This document shows, piece by piece, positions 1 to 10,308 of a stretch of 64,000 nucleotides of DNA; position 1 is the stretch's first letter; each line of letters starts with the position of its first letter. The notes below the pieces were generated by a model. That model was given only the letters and a program-made list of their open reading frames with translations, was not told where the DNA came from and searched no databases. The stretch lies in NCBI GenBank assembly GCA_023525715.1, contig CM042013.1:78925494-78989493 (forward strand), written 5' to 3'. This stretch comes from Cichorium intybus (lineage: Eukaryota; Streptophyta; Magnoliopsida; Asterales; Asteraceae). Position numbers and translations under genes: made by a program.

Positions 1-111
1 TGCTTGCTTTATAGTTCATAACTTCATATAAACATATAAAAGTGTGTGCTTTAAAACTCCAGATTCTAAACCCTAATTGTGTTGATGTTACTTTACATTT
101 TGTTAAAACAG

Positions 112-1125
112 ATGGTATATGTTTTGTCAATTTACAACAAGAAGGAAAAATACAACCTGATTACGGTACATTTTTTCCTCTTTTTTATATGAGTTCTAAA
201 ATCAAACTATTAATAGAAAAATAATCGAGAAAGAAACAAATTTTCTTCTTTTAGATGGTAGCTTTTAACATCCAAGAAGCACTTATTTGGAAAGAAAAAT
301 TTGAGTCTGTTATTTATCAGGTATATCTTTTTTGCAATTTCCAAACTTAATTTTTGTAATTGTTTTATGTTTTTGTGAAAAAGCTAATAATTGGTTAATG
401 GTTTTAAAGCATCAACAGTCATTAGTTGCTAATCAGAATAAATACCATTCTTTTAAATATAAATCTGGGATGGATAGTGGAAGAAATGATCCTTCTTCAG
501 ATCAAGAAAGCCAGTAAGGCTTTTTTCCTTTATTATTAAATAAAATATATAATTTTTGGTTATTTTAATTATTTTATGTAAATGTTTCTTGATTTGTAGG
601 TATACTGCAGCTGAAAATGAAGAAGATTCACGCCCAAGTTTGATGCGAAGAACAACTATTGGAGATGGTAATTTTTTTATTTTCTTTTTTACTTTCAATT
701 TATTTATCTTTCTTCCTAATTGCCATTTTTATTAATTTATTTATTCACAGGCCCTTTTGAATCTATATTGGATTGGACTCAAGAAAGTTCAACATTAGCA
801 ACCCAAAATACAAACAATCACGTATTTTCTACAAAACATTTGCGCCTTCTTCAATGTCAAAATGGTAACATTTAAAAAAATTTAGTTTTTTTCTTTTTAA
901 ATTCGAATATGGATTATTACTTATTTATATGATGCATAATTTGTAGGACTCTGTATTTTTGAAGAGCTTCTTGAGTTTGATTTCCTTGTATGAGTTATTG
1001 ACTTATTTCTTTATTAATCGATGATATAATATTTACTGTATTATTAGTAATATTTATAAATTATTTGTTTGTGAATGCAGCCAAAAGAGCTGTAGTAGGT
1101 GTATATCATCCAGAAGATGATTAAA
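112..1125 (+). pseudogene. EDR2: EDR2 (ENHANCED DISEASE RESISTANCE 2) exon fragments
   Basis: Six successive exon-like blocks match plant EDR2, a PH-START-DUF1336 lipid-binding protein: 112-165 (end of the PH domain, with VLSIYNKKEKYNLIT), 255-320 (FNIQEALIWKEKFES), about 410-513, 600-667 (SLMRRTTIGDG), 751-864 (LLQCQNG) and 947-987 (IFEELLEFDFL). Most are bounded by AG and GT, with the intron order of the parent gene. 1081-1125 looks like a decayed next exon (nucleotide similarity to the PRSCSRAM-type start of the START domain, now with in-frame TAG codons). The first exons and the START and DUF1336 parts are missing. With no start region and with stops it cannot encode EDR2. It is a captured and decayed fragment. 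Confidence 0.85.
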
Positions 1126-1188
1126 ATATCTCTTGATTTCATTTCTATGATCGATGATCCTCTTCAAAGAATGGCATGGCAGCAGGTG
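1126..1188 (+). pseudogene. Unassigned exon-like block between EDR2 and MRE11 pieces
   Basis: A short open stretch encodes ISLDFISMIDDPLQRMAWQQ and ends in CAG followed by GT, like an exon end. It lies between the last EDR2-like block and the first MRE11 block. I could not match it to EDR2 or MRE11 with confidence. It may be a diverged START-domain exon of an EDR2 paralogue (the region before RxEWD) or a fifth captured gene. There is no start or stop context of its own. Confidence 0.3.
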
Positions 1189-1265
1189 GTGGTTTTTTTT
1201 TTTCAATTTTTTTGTATCCCATAAAGCCTTTCTAAATATTCATTTATATTTTTAATATTTAATAG

Positions 1266-2776
1266 GAAGTTCCAGGTATGGGTTCCACATCACTCAACCA
1301 GGTTCTTCTTTTGCCACATCACTTATTGATGGTGAATCAAAACCAAAACATGTGCTTTTTGTAGAAATTAAGGTTCTTTCACAAAAACCAACTTCAAAAA
1401 TGTTATCTTTTTATTATTTTAATTATTTTTGTTCCAAATGTTTGAAAAATCTTTCTTCAGGGAAACCAATATCGCCCAACCAAGATACCCCTACACTCTG
1501 TGAGACCTTTTAAATATAAAGAGGTAGGTTACTTATTAATATATACATTTTTCTTTTTTATAATTTTCAGAATGAATTCTTTTTAATTACTGAATGTTGA
1601 TGACACTGGTTGTGTTAAAGGATGAATCTGACATTGACCCAAATGATCAAAATTCAATACTTGAACATCTTGACAATGTGGTAAGGTTTTTTATTTTTTT
1701 ATTCTTTTAATACTATGATTAAATTGGCATATTATTTTTCAAATATGGTAACTTACTTTAAATTGCATTAGGTAAACAGTCTAATAGAAAAATGTGGCCG
1801 AAAGGATTCTACAAATTCAGAGACTATGCTTCCACTCATCCGTGTTAAGGTACTACAACCTACTTAAAATGACTATTTTACCCTTATCTAATAACTAATG
1901 AAACTAGCGGTGATGGCCCACACATGGCGGTAGATCTATTAATCCTTTATTTTTAATGAATAAAATAATATAAAAGATTGGTATTAATATTACTTGTGTG
2001 ATTTAAGAGAGATGACAATAAGTAATTATAGAAACCACAGGGACCCAAAACGTGGTTTAGTCTTGTAAAAAATATTAAAACCTGGACCTAAAGTGCAAAA
2101 AATTGCAAACTATAGAGACCAAAACTGTAAGTCAGTATTCGTTTCTTGCAAATTAAAAACTACACAGAGTCACGGACCAAAAGTGTAATTTCAGAAAATT
2201 TAAACTACGGGGACCTGAAATGTATTTTATACAAACTAAACACATCAGGGACCAAAAATGTAATTCTAGAAAGTTAAAAATAGAGGGACCTAAAGTGTTT
2301 TGCTTATTTATTTCTAAAAGTGCATGGACCAAAAGTGTAATTCTGGAAATTTTAAACTACAGGGTCCAGAAATGTAATTTATGCAAATTAAAAAAATACA
2401 CAGACCAGAAATGTAATTTATGCAAATTAAAAAACTACAGGACCAGAAATGTAATTTATGCAAATTAAAAAACTACAGGGATCAGAAATGTAATTTATGC
2501 AAATTAAAAAGCTACAGGGACGAAAATGTAATACCGGAAAGTTAAAACTACAGGGACCAAAAGTGTCATTTTGCTCATTTCCTGTAATTTAAAAGGCATA
2601 CAGAACAATAAAGGGCATCATGCATGTTTTTTTGGTCTATACATAAAAAGGTTACTGCTTTTTTAAATTATTTTAACCATGTGTCCTTTTTTGCACATGA
2701 ATTAAATTGCCAGGTTGATTATTCTGGATTCATGACCATAAATCTTCAAAGATTTGGACAAAAGTATGTGGGCAAG
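1266..2776 (+). pseudogene. MRE11: MRE11 (DNA double-strand break nuclease) exon fragments
   Basis: Five exon-like blocks match the middle of plant MRE11, the nuclease of the MRE11-RAD50-NBS1 complex: 1266-1372, 1461-1523 (GNQYRPTKIPLHSVRPF), 1621-1680 (DESDIDPNDQNSILEHLD), 1772-1849 (ends LIRVK) and 2714-2776 (DYSGFMTINLQRFGQKYV). AG/GT boundaries are kept at most exons. In the first block one base is missing between the EVPGMG codons and the FHITQPGSS codons, a frameshift. The N-terminal phosphoesterase motifs and the C-terminal GAR region are absent, so the piece covers only the end of the nuclease core and the capping domain. The last intron (1850-2713) is swollen with a repeat array. It is a captured fragment within the Helitron. 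Confidence 0.9.
2030..2585 (+). repeat. Degenerate minisatellite, unit about 38-45 bp, in the MRE11 intron
   Basis: The motif 'gggaccaaaagtgtaattt' followed by 'aaattaaaaactaca' recurs about a dozen times, most regularly at 2400-2520, where near-identical units ('gaccagaaatgtaattta' plus 'tgcaaattaaaaaactaca') follow one another. This kind of 'ggaccaaaantgtaa' repeat is common in plant noncoding DNA. It accounts for most of the oversized intron and encodes nothing credible. Confidence 0.75.
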
Positions 2777-2828
2777 GTAAAATCTTTCTGGAAACAGGTA
2801 ATAGACAATATACAACTTTTTGTTTCAG

Positions 2829-2960
2829 GTCTTCCTAACTTAACAGAATTGAGTTTGAAAAGAAACAACATTACTGCTAAAAGGATGAGTGCACTTTCTG
2901 GTTTCGTCAATTTGTTAAAGTTGGACTTGGAAAGATGTCCGTTGATCCGTGGTGGTTTTG
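2829..2960 (+). pseudogene. Leucine-rich-repeat protein exon fragment
   Basis: An exon-like block after a TTTCAG acceptor encodes LPNLTELSLKRNNITAKRM, then LVNL-type repeats and KLDLERCPLIRGG. This matches the plant LRR family that includes Arabidopsis At1g15740 and At4g23840 (cytoplasmic LRR proteins of unknown role). Only about 44 residues, roughly two repeats, are present. It follows the last MRE11 block by 52 bases. The open frame runs from MRE11 sequence into this one only because the splice signals between them are ignored. It is a captured fragment, and the exact parent gene is uncertain. Confidence 0.65.
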
Positions 2961-3127
2961 AAATTTATTTTCTTTAGATTTTAAGAAATGTATTTTCACT
3001 TTCTAGATTGTACTTTGAGTACTTTTAGTTGGCATTGATTTCATCAAAGTAGAATGTTGTAATAAAGAAGAAACGAAAGTAGGTTGCTATTTCTTGCATC
3101 TAAAATCAATTTTCACCAACTGGTATT

Positions 3128-3336
3128 ATGTTGAAGGTATTATACAATGATGGTGAGGTTGAAGTGCTACGTTTCGATAAGGAAAAGTGGAAGCTCATTG
3201 AAAAGACTCCCAAGCCTACAAAGTTGGGATTTTTTATTTTATTTTCTCACCTTATTTTCTTTAAAATAAATAATTTTATTTCTGATTTTGTTTACAGCGT
3301 AATAAATTGTCCAAGAGTCCAAACCCTAAAAGAGGG
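3128..3336 (+). pseudogene. PDS5-like Tudor-domain exon fragments
   Basis: Two exon-like blocks: 3128-3223 encodes KVLYNDGEVEVLRFDKEKW and then KLIEKTPKP. 3298-3335 encodes RNKLSKSPNPKRG after a TTTACAG acceptor and before a GTGAGT donor. The K-V-L-Y-x-D-G-x-x-E-V-L-x-x-x-K-E-x-W pattern is the Tudor domain found near the C-terminus of plant PDS5 cohesin-associated proteins. MSH6-type Tudor domains look similar, so the parent is not certain. The HEAT-repeat body is absent. It is the fourth gene piece in the Helitron and the nearest to its 3' end. Confidence 0.55.
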
Positions 3337-3606
3337 TGAGTACTTGATGATTCTATATATAAATTAGTACGGTTTTTCAGAGTACAATTTCATAATAAGA
3401 AAAAAAATTGAAAGAACGATTTTATAGTTGGGTCGTTTGTTGTGTGGAAGAATCAAAATGTCGACATAAGCCAAGAGGAAGATCTTGTGCCACTCCACCT
3501 GGTCGTATGAAAAAAAAAACAAATAACAAAAAAAGAATCGTATTTTGATGACATTGCTATAATTGGACATGAGCAAGTACGCTGTTTTTTTTTTCACATA
3601 TCCGGT

Positions 3607-3655
3607 CCCGTGCTCCAGCACTCCCGAACTAGTGCGGAGCACGGGCTCCCGCTAG
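3607..3655 (+). other. Helitron 3' terminal hairpin and CTAG end
   Basis: CCCGTGCTCC (3607-3616) pairs perfectly with GGAGCACGGG (3636-3645). After one bulged A, GCACT (3618-3622) pairs with AGTGC (3631-3635), leaving an 8-base loop. Six bases later comes CTAG (3652-3655), followed by T. Helitrons end in a short GC-rich hairpin a few bases before CTRR and insert between A and T, so this fits. The hairpin is longer, and closer to the end, than is typical. Confidence 0.7.
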
Positions 3656-4340
3656 TTTTAATTATTTTTTGTTCACACTTTCTAAAAACTACTTGTAAGT
3701 TGTAACCTCAAATTAATTTCTCATTAGATGGCTCCTAGAGTTAAGATTTAATAAGATAGATTTATACATAAAATTTTCTTTGTTTTTGTTACATTTCTAA
3801 AAGTAAGAAATTTTTTCTAAAGCCTTTATAGAAAAAAAAAAGTAAACGTTGGTATGGTCATATCTTATGGAATAAGAACCAAAATCATTGAAAAACTCTA
3901 AATAATGACTAAAATATACAACCTAAAATCTTATGAGAAGGACAGTTTCCAAGGGGATAATGATCCAAAACAGCTCCAGGAAGCAATCAGTTACCAAGAC
4001 AATTGAAATCATTGCTTTAACATCGATAGCAGCAAAATGACCAAATTGTCCCTGACTTTAGATTTTGGATTCGTCACTAACGGTTTAAATGATGCTCCAA
4101 ATGGAAGAATTCAATATTCCAAATAAGGAGAGTTTTCAAGGGCATAATGGTCAAATTTTTCCTAGAAAAAAAGTGTAGAGCTGTGATCAAACTACCCTTT
4201 ACAGCAAAAGTGTAGAACTGCATCGAGACATTAGACCACTCGTTGCCTCTCTACATCTGAGATCAAAGAAAGAACTTACACATTTCCTACAAATTAGAAT
4301 AAAATAAACGTTAAAAGTATTACATGATGAGGTTTGTAAC
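3656..4340. other. Intergenic, no gene seen
   Basis: AT-rich sequence flanking the Helitron. No frame matches a known family and no repeat structure stands out. Confidence 0.6.
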
Positions 4341-4500
4341 GTATCTTAGGGTGGGGGGAGTAATACCCACTGAACCCACTGAACCCACTCGCCACGTCAG
4401 CTTTTCTCTCTCCTCTCACTTCCATCTTTCCCCATCTTTTACCCATGGAACCAGTACCCACTGAACCCACTGAACCCACAATGCCACATCAGATTCTTAA
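4341..4500. repeat. Imperfect direct repeat built on 'cccactgaa'
   Basis: A block starting 'tacccactgaacccactgaa' and ending in a 'gccacgtcag'-type tail occurs at about 4365-4401 and again at about 4456-4493, separated by a CT-rich spacer. The region may be a small MITE, but I could not define terminal inverted repeats or a target duplication. Confidence 0.5.
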
Positions 4501-4533
4501 TATTAAATTAAATAAATAATACCCAAAATAATA

Positions 4534-4814
<281 letters not shown>

Positions 4815-5309
4815 TGCAGCGGTTTCACACGGCTTCACCATCCCGATCCTCAACCCGCTTGGCTCGAACTTGATGAAACCGCAAGGCAGGGGGCAGCGGT
4901 ACCGGAGGTACCGACGGTACCGGCGGTACCGCCCCATCCCGCTTCCAATCTATCGCGAGCCTGATGACCACTCCGTCCACCCTTATAACAGAGGAAACAA
5001 AGATGGGGTGAATTTGTGCAGAATCGAATATGGGAGAGCTACAATCCAGATGGCTAAGGGACTATATATAAAGTATAAACATTCATGGCAAGTATGGAAT
5101 GATTTAAATTTTGATAGGAAAACGGTAGAGAATCGAACAAAAACCCAAAGGGTAATTCTAAACGCACGAACAATATTTCCAAATACACGATGATTGGATG
5201 GATATTTGACATTGATTTGATTATTAACTTTAATTGACGGGATAAGACGTCATTTCATAAAATGCTTTCTTTTAAAAACTATATATATTGCTTTTCAATT
5301 TAATAGATG

Positions 5310-5310
<1 letters not shown>
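4815..5310. other. Unrecognised GC-richer segment with GGTACC tandem repeat
   Basis: 4899-4930 is a 10-base tandem repeat around CGGTACCG. GCGGTTTCA (about 4818) is matched by TGAAACCGC (about 4874) as an inverted pair. A 139-codon frame at 4774-5193 begins inside the microsatellite and has no family resemblance I recognise. No gene is called. Confidence 0.4.

Positions 5311-5311
<1 letters not shown>

Positions 5312-5376
<65 letters not shown>
5312..5376. repeat. (TA)n microsatellite
   Basis: About 32 uninterrupted TA units. Confidence 0.97.
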
Positions 5377-5381
<5 letters not shown>

Positions 5382-5568
5382 ATTTCGGTCCAATTCAGTT
5401 TTAGTCTGGTTCAGTTCATTTCTCGGACCACGCTTATACTAGAGTAAATCTTGGCCACATTTTTTTGATGTTATTCTAGTGCTCCAGCACCACTTTCGCC
5501 ACCTCTCCCACCGGCACCGCCACCACACCGCCACCACCACTAATTAAAAGATCAACATAAAAAATATG

Positions 5569-5810
5569 CAGTACAAGAAATAGCAGCAACATCGGCGACA
5601 TCTTTAGCAGAGACATCAGGCATTAGCAGCGACATCAATAACATGCATCTGATGTCGTCGCTAATACTTGGTGCCACCAGTGATCTCTATCGTCCATTAA
5701 TTTCGTCATCCAACGGCCAAAAAAAGAGCGGGAGCCCCCCCCCCCCCCCCCCAATGTCGCTGCTAAAGGGTCTAAAGTTGTCGCCGCTAATACTCGGTGA
5801 ACGGGTTAAC
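5569..5810 (+). mobile_element. CACTA-like transposon end, degenerate
   Basis: The segment begins CAGTACAAGAAATAGCAGC, one base away from the plant CACTA terminal consensus CACTACAAGAAA. It continues with subterminal motifs of the type TTAGCAGCGACAT in both orientations (about 5600, 5621, 5651, 5754 and 5779). 5619-5633 and 5651-5665 form an inverted pair (TTAGCAGCGACATCA / TGATGTCGTCGCTAA, one mismatch). Subterminal arrays in both directions are a CACTA trait. No second terminus and no 3-bp duplication were found, so this is a relic or one end only. Confidence 0.45.
5735..5752. repeat. Poly-C run of 18
   Basis: An uninterrupted run of 18 C on the plus strand, within the CACTA-like relic. 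Its length may be an assembly or sequencing uncertainty. Confidence 0.95.
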
Positions 5811-7238
5811 CCCTGATCTCCCATTTGCTTTCTGTTACGCGACCATACAACCTCTTCGGTGACTCTCTTCCTTCGACGACTTAACAATGACTACAACCAC
5901 CACTACCATTGCCGAAATACCGTCTGCTGCCGCTGCTGCACCGTCGGAAAACTACCAAAAACAACCACCATCTATATAAATATCAACTACTTTAATCATT
6001 TTACCTACACTCAAACCATTCTCTAAAATACACGGCGACAATTTTCGACACTCGATTCACCGTTGGGTTCGCTTATGAATTTGTTACAAGGACCACCAAT
6101 TCCATATTATAACCTATTCCAATAAAAAAAAAAACTCAACAACGGTTTCCTTACGAACAACCATTTTCATTCAAACCTAACGCTTGTCACGTTATCCTTT
6201 TATGTCCCTCAACTTGGTTATTAGTTTTTAATTATGTCCTTCTATTATGCCACACTTATTAATAATGAAAAAATTAGTGTCCGACATAATCATAATATCG
6301 AGTTGAGGCAAATCTCGACCAAAAAAAAAAAATTCAACAATCGACTTATGTTATTTAAGTCATTATTAAAGATCACTGCATACTTTTCGAAATGTTATAA
6401 TAACTCATTCTGTAAATTACAAAATATAGTTAATTTGATATGTCTCCAAAACGAACTTAATTAATTTATTTTTTATTTGAACTTTTATAAATAATAAATT
6501 TCTTTAATTAATAGCGGTACGGTCAAAAAAATAAAAAAAAAATTAAAACTCTTTATATATAAAACATAGAAATAACAGTTTTAGTTATACGACCTTAAGT
6601 AATTAATAAGAAGACTCAATTTATTAAATGTTACTTTGATGAAAAATTAAATATATCAAAAGGTTATTTTTATATATTTTAATATATTTGTTTGATGATT
6701 TAAATATAAGCATATTTTTCACCTATATATGTTGAATAACAAACAATAAAGTAAATAGGATTTAAATAAAACTTAAAAGTTTACAGGGGCAATCCTACGA
6801 CTTCGTTATAAGTTTATTACTAAAAAAAATTAAAAAGAAAAGCATTATTAGACATCATGATGGGATAGTTTTAGTTGTCAAATCATTTAAATTACCCACG
6901 AATTTATTTCGTGCCAATAGAGGACCCAAACCCAAAAACTCAGCAAAATACGATACCTCTCCCAATGTCGGAACTTGAGAGTTACTTTCAAGCAAAAACC
7001 TACATGATCAACAAAGTTAGGGTTTCAAAACAGGATCAAAAAAAGAGGATAGATGCTTAAACTCGTAGATCTTGAACAAAATACAGACGTGATGATGGTG
7101 ATGTATGGATCTAGATACGGATTGACGAAAATGACACGGTGGGGAGATCGCGTTTAAAAACTGAAGCCCCAGATTCTTTCGATTTTCATTCTTGTAACTC
7201 CATTGTTTCACGTACCTGTCAAAAGACACTTCATCCCA
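5811..7238. other. Intergenic, no gene seen
   Basis: AT-rich sequence with short frames only. None resembles a known protein, and no terminal repeats were found. Confidence 0.55.
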
Positions 7239-7246
7239 GAGACGGT

Positions 7247-7441
7247 CAGGGGCGGACCCAGGAGAAATGAACACGGGGGGCACTGACTCAGGAAAAATGG
7301 ACACGAGGGGCAATGAGGAGCACATTTTTTTTAGACGGGGGACACCTATATATAAATTTTTTTTTTTTTTTTTTTACACTACGGGGTAAAATTTCAGGGG
7401 GGGCACGTGCCCACCCGGGCTCCTACATAGGTCCGCCACTG
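7247..7441. mobile_element. hAT-type MITE with 8-bp target duplication
   Basis: A 195-bp element with 12-base terminal inverted repeats, CAGGGGCGGACC at the left and GGTCCGCCACTG at the right (one mismatch). It is flanked on both sides by GAGACGGT (7239-7246 and 7442-7449). An 8-bp duplication with CAG-type ends marks the hAT superfamily. There is a poly-T stretch inside and no coding capacity. The perfect duplication implies a fairly recent insertion moved by a hAT transposase encoded elsewhere. Confidence 0.88.
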
Positions 7442-7449
7442 GAGACGGT

Positions 7450-8215
7450 GTTGTCTGCGTAAAATTAAGGAGAGAAAATATAGAGGCGGTAGCTTGAGTC
7501 TAGAGTTTTCAAAGAAAAGATGAGAGAGGAGTGTAGACTGTAGAGTAGTTCGACCAACTTTTAATAAGGTTCCTAAGTTTTGAAAAGTTATTGTATTCTT
7601 CAGGGTTTGATTTTTTTTCAATATGAATCTAACGGTCGATAAAAAGACAAATTTGTTCTTTTTAAATTTTTTTATTTTTCTTTTAATGCATTATTATTAA
7701 ATGAATTAAAAGTAATAATAATAAACAAACCCAACCCCATCCCCCTTACCCACTCCCCACCGTTTGGCTATCACGAGCCACGAAAAACGCCGACTAGTTC
7801 AAAGTAATATACCAACAAAGTCATAAAATTAGAAATTGAGAATAACTTTGAATAATCAGAACTCAGGCCTCAAAAATAAAAAGGAGACAAATTCAGAATG
7901 CTTCAAAAACCATACCAGGTTATTCATTGACTCACAAACGAGAGGATTGGAGAAGTGGTGTTTAGATAGAAGTTTTCCGATTGATTGGATGAGGAAAAGC
8001 GGAGTAGTGGAGCTGCGATTCCGGTGGCTGTCTATGTGTTCTACGATGAGGGCTACCGGCTGCGATTCCCGCTAGATGGAGGTTGTAGAGACATAAATCA
8101 AAGAATCACTACCTCGCTTGAATGGACGTTTGGTTCCTACCGTTCTAGCGATCTAGGGCAAAATCATAAACAACAATTTTCTTATTGTGGGTTTAGAAAT
8201 TTTTGAACGGCAAAT
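7450..8215. other. Intergenic, no gene recognised
   Basis: Open frames of 60-80 codons (for example 7836-8075 and 7985-8206) overlap each other and match no family I know. No splice-bounded gene structure was found. Confidence 0.5.
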
Positions 8216-8239
8216 CTATCTTACTCCTACTCCTAAACT

Positions 8240-8330
8240 ACTCCTTGTTATGTTAGTGCCAGGGTTTGAACCCATGACCTCCTTGTTAGTATATCACCTT
8301 GTTAGCCAAGTGGGCTAGCCCCAACTTGTA
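8240..8330 (-). mobile_element. tRNA-derived SINE-like segment
   Basis: On the minus strand the sequence reads GGGCTAGCCCACTTGGCTAA and about 35 bases later GGTTCAAACCC (complement of 8262-8272). The second matches the RNA polymerase III B box (GGTTCRANNCC). TGGCTAACAAGG (complement of 8297-8308) is an approximate A box. The spacing is slightly short for a tRNA. No target duplication or poly(A)/(T) tail could be set, so a decayed SINE or tRNA relic is the best reading. Confidence 0.4.
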
Positions 8331-8339
8331 GAAATTAGA

Positions 8340-9377
8340 AATAGAGGAAATTACAATTCGGTAATCATTAAACAAATTGAAATCGTGAAATAGTCTTATA
8401 CCAGAAATCGGAAAGCATCAGACAAATTGAACACAGGGAATGAAAATTACCTTGTTGATGGATGCGTGAACCAGATTAAGCAACAAATGGAGCAGAATAT
8501 GGTTGCCAACAACCGAGAATAAATTGAACGAAATCAACAGCACAATTGAATCAAGAACAACAAATTGATTCTAGAAAAATTGTAGAATTTTACATGTTAT
8601 CGATCTACAGTTTCATCCCAGATTTCGCTGAATTTTACCAGTTATCGATCTACATGTATAACAATTCAACTCGCTGCACAAATTAGAAACAAACGTAATC
8701 TCTTCAATTCACTGCATAAGGAAAAGGGGAAAATTCGATCGATGCGTTCCTTGCGTGAATCAGGGATCGATTGAGAAATAGGGAGACACCGGAAGGGGAG
8801 GTTGAGGTTTTTTTTTAATTATTAAAATAAATAATAGGTTAGAAGAAAAATGAAAAATATATTAAGATGATATTTTAGTCTTTTTACCTAGCTTTTGGAC
8901 TCTTATTGAAAGAAAAATTAAACCTTAAGGACCCATAAAGTGATTTTTCAAAACTTGGACTATTATTGAAAGTTGGTCTAAACCATAGGGACCTTTATTA
9001 TAATTTACTCATGAGAGAGTTTCCGATTATGAAACATGAGATCTGAGGATACTCAAATGAGATCCAGCCTTGGAAAATGCATTTATTTTCAATTTTGAGT
9101 CGTCCCTAAAATTTCAATTGTGTCACCCATCAAGGGTGAGTGGTTTCGTATAGCATACTGTATAGAAAGGTGAAAGGGTGGGTAATTAAGAGTTGTACTT
9201 TTTTAAGACTTTAAGATATTTTATGCTAAAATATACTTGTAAATTATCCATGCATTATAATATATTATAGATATATATTAATTTTTTGAATTAGTATTAT
9301 TAATGTGATAAATGCATATGCAGACTATATATGTTATTTTTTACATGTTGCATGGGATAATAAAAATAAGGTGTAAC
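8340..9377. other. Intergenic, no gene seen
   Basis: 8870-9010 holds two copies of a 'ttggactnttattgaaag' motif near 'agggacc', which looks like common plant repeat debris. No protein match. Confidence 0.5.
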
Positions 9378-10308
9378 TGATAGGTTTTAGAGACCCTAGA
9401 TTCACTAATCATGACAGCGGAAACATACAAAATTAATCTAAGGCAAGTAACTTTTACTAAAACCTATAAGGATCCTACCAAATGATATTTGCAACTAGAA
9501 GTGGGATCAAGAAAAACCAACCTTGAGCAAAACCAATTTGTTAGTAGACGTTTGACGAAGAACGATTCCACTAGTACTAAGAAATGTAGTATTCAAAAGA
9601 GAATACCTCTCGTGGTTCACACTCAATAAGTCCAAATTATTAGGTTTAAATGTATTTTAGAAAAGCTCGCTATAAAACCCTAGAGAGAGATTATAGATTC
9701 TACTTGAGAGACAAGAGAAAAATTTCAGGTGAGGGAGCTCTAGGATTTGCACAGAGAATAAGGACCCAGAGGGGGGTATTTATAGCTTGCAAGGGTGTTT
9801 AGAGATAAACCGTATTTGAACTCAAACTGAATAATGGATAATTGGTTAAATAATTTGTATTATCTTTAAATTCAAATCCCTATCACTTTTAGCCTTAGGA
9901 TAGACGAATTTTGAAGATAAACCCTTCAAATTTTCGTTCCCTATCCTCCCCCAATAATATTATCCATTACCCAACTATTGAACAATTAATATTTATTTCT
10001 TGTACTTTTAATTAATCCCAAATTAATTTAAATTAATTCCAATTAATTCTAATTAATTCTAATCAATTCCAAACTAGTTAAATTAATTCCAATTGTAATT
10101 AATATATCATCACATAATAAATTAATAAACTATTTATTTCTGTCTCTTAATTAACTTTAATACTATTTGGACTACTGAGGGTAATCCAAAAAGGACCCTC
10201 ATATTTATGGAAAGTCCTTACCAATTAGTTATGACCTTTGCCAGTATTCCAACAATCTCCCACTTAGATAAGTCATCAACTACTATTGGTCACTAGTCTC
10301 TCAGTTAG
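9378..10308 (-). mobile_element. Copia-type 3' LTR with polypurine tract, truncated
   Basis: Read on the minus strand, the LTR (9378-10254, 877 bp) begins TGTTGGAATACTGGC and ends CCTATCA. It is preceded by a polypurine tract, TAAGTGGGAGAT (complement of 10255-10266). The element continues only to 10308, where the LTR of a Ty3 element starts abruptly. An A/T-rich run based on 'aattaattc' lies at 10016-10095. The LTR start and polypurine tract resemble those of the 7.4 kb Copia-type family elsewhere in the window, but the sequence is a different family. The rest of this element is not seen. Confidence 0.7.

Larger units (their letters stand above)
1..3655 (+). mobile_element. Helitron, 3' portion, with four captured gene fragments
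   Basis: This stretch ends in a Helitron-type 3' terminus: a long GC-rich hairpin (3607-3645), six bases, then CTAG (3652-3655) followed by T. Inside are exon fragments of four unrelated plant genes (EDR2, MRE11, an LRR protein, a PDS5-like protein), all on the plus strand and all keeping recognisable introns. Introns mean the pieces were copied from DNA rather than from mRNA, as is known for Helitrons. Captured genes commonly lie in the Helitron's own orientation, as here. No Rep/helicase is seen, so the element is non-autonomous or the enzyme lies upstream. The 5' terminus (TC after A) is not in the window. A Pack-MULE is the alternative, but I found no long terminal inverted repeats. Confidence 0.65.

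Noticed and set aside
112..1125. Functional EDR2 gene
   Set aside because: No start region, no START-domain body, and stops in the last block.
2624..2977. Single protein joining MRE11 and LRR sequence
   Set aside because: The frame runs through an intron with usable splice signals and unrelated gene pieces. The upstream MRE11 parts are frameshifted.
7017..7325. 102-codon minus-strand frame as a gene
   Set aside because: Its start lies inside the hAT MITE and it has no recognisable domain or splice support.
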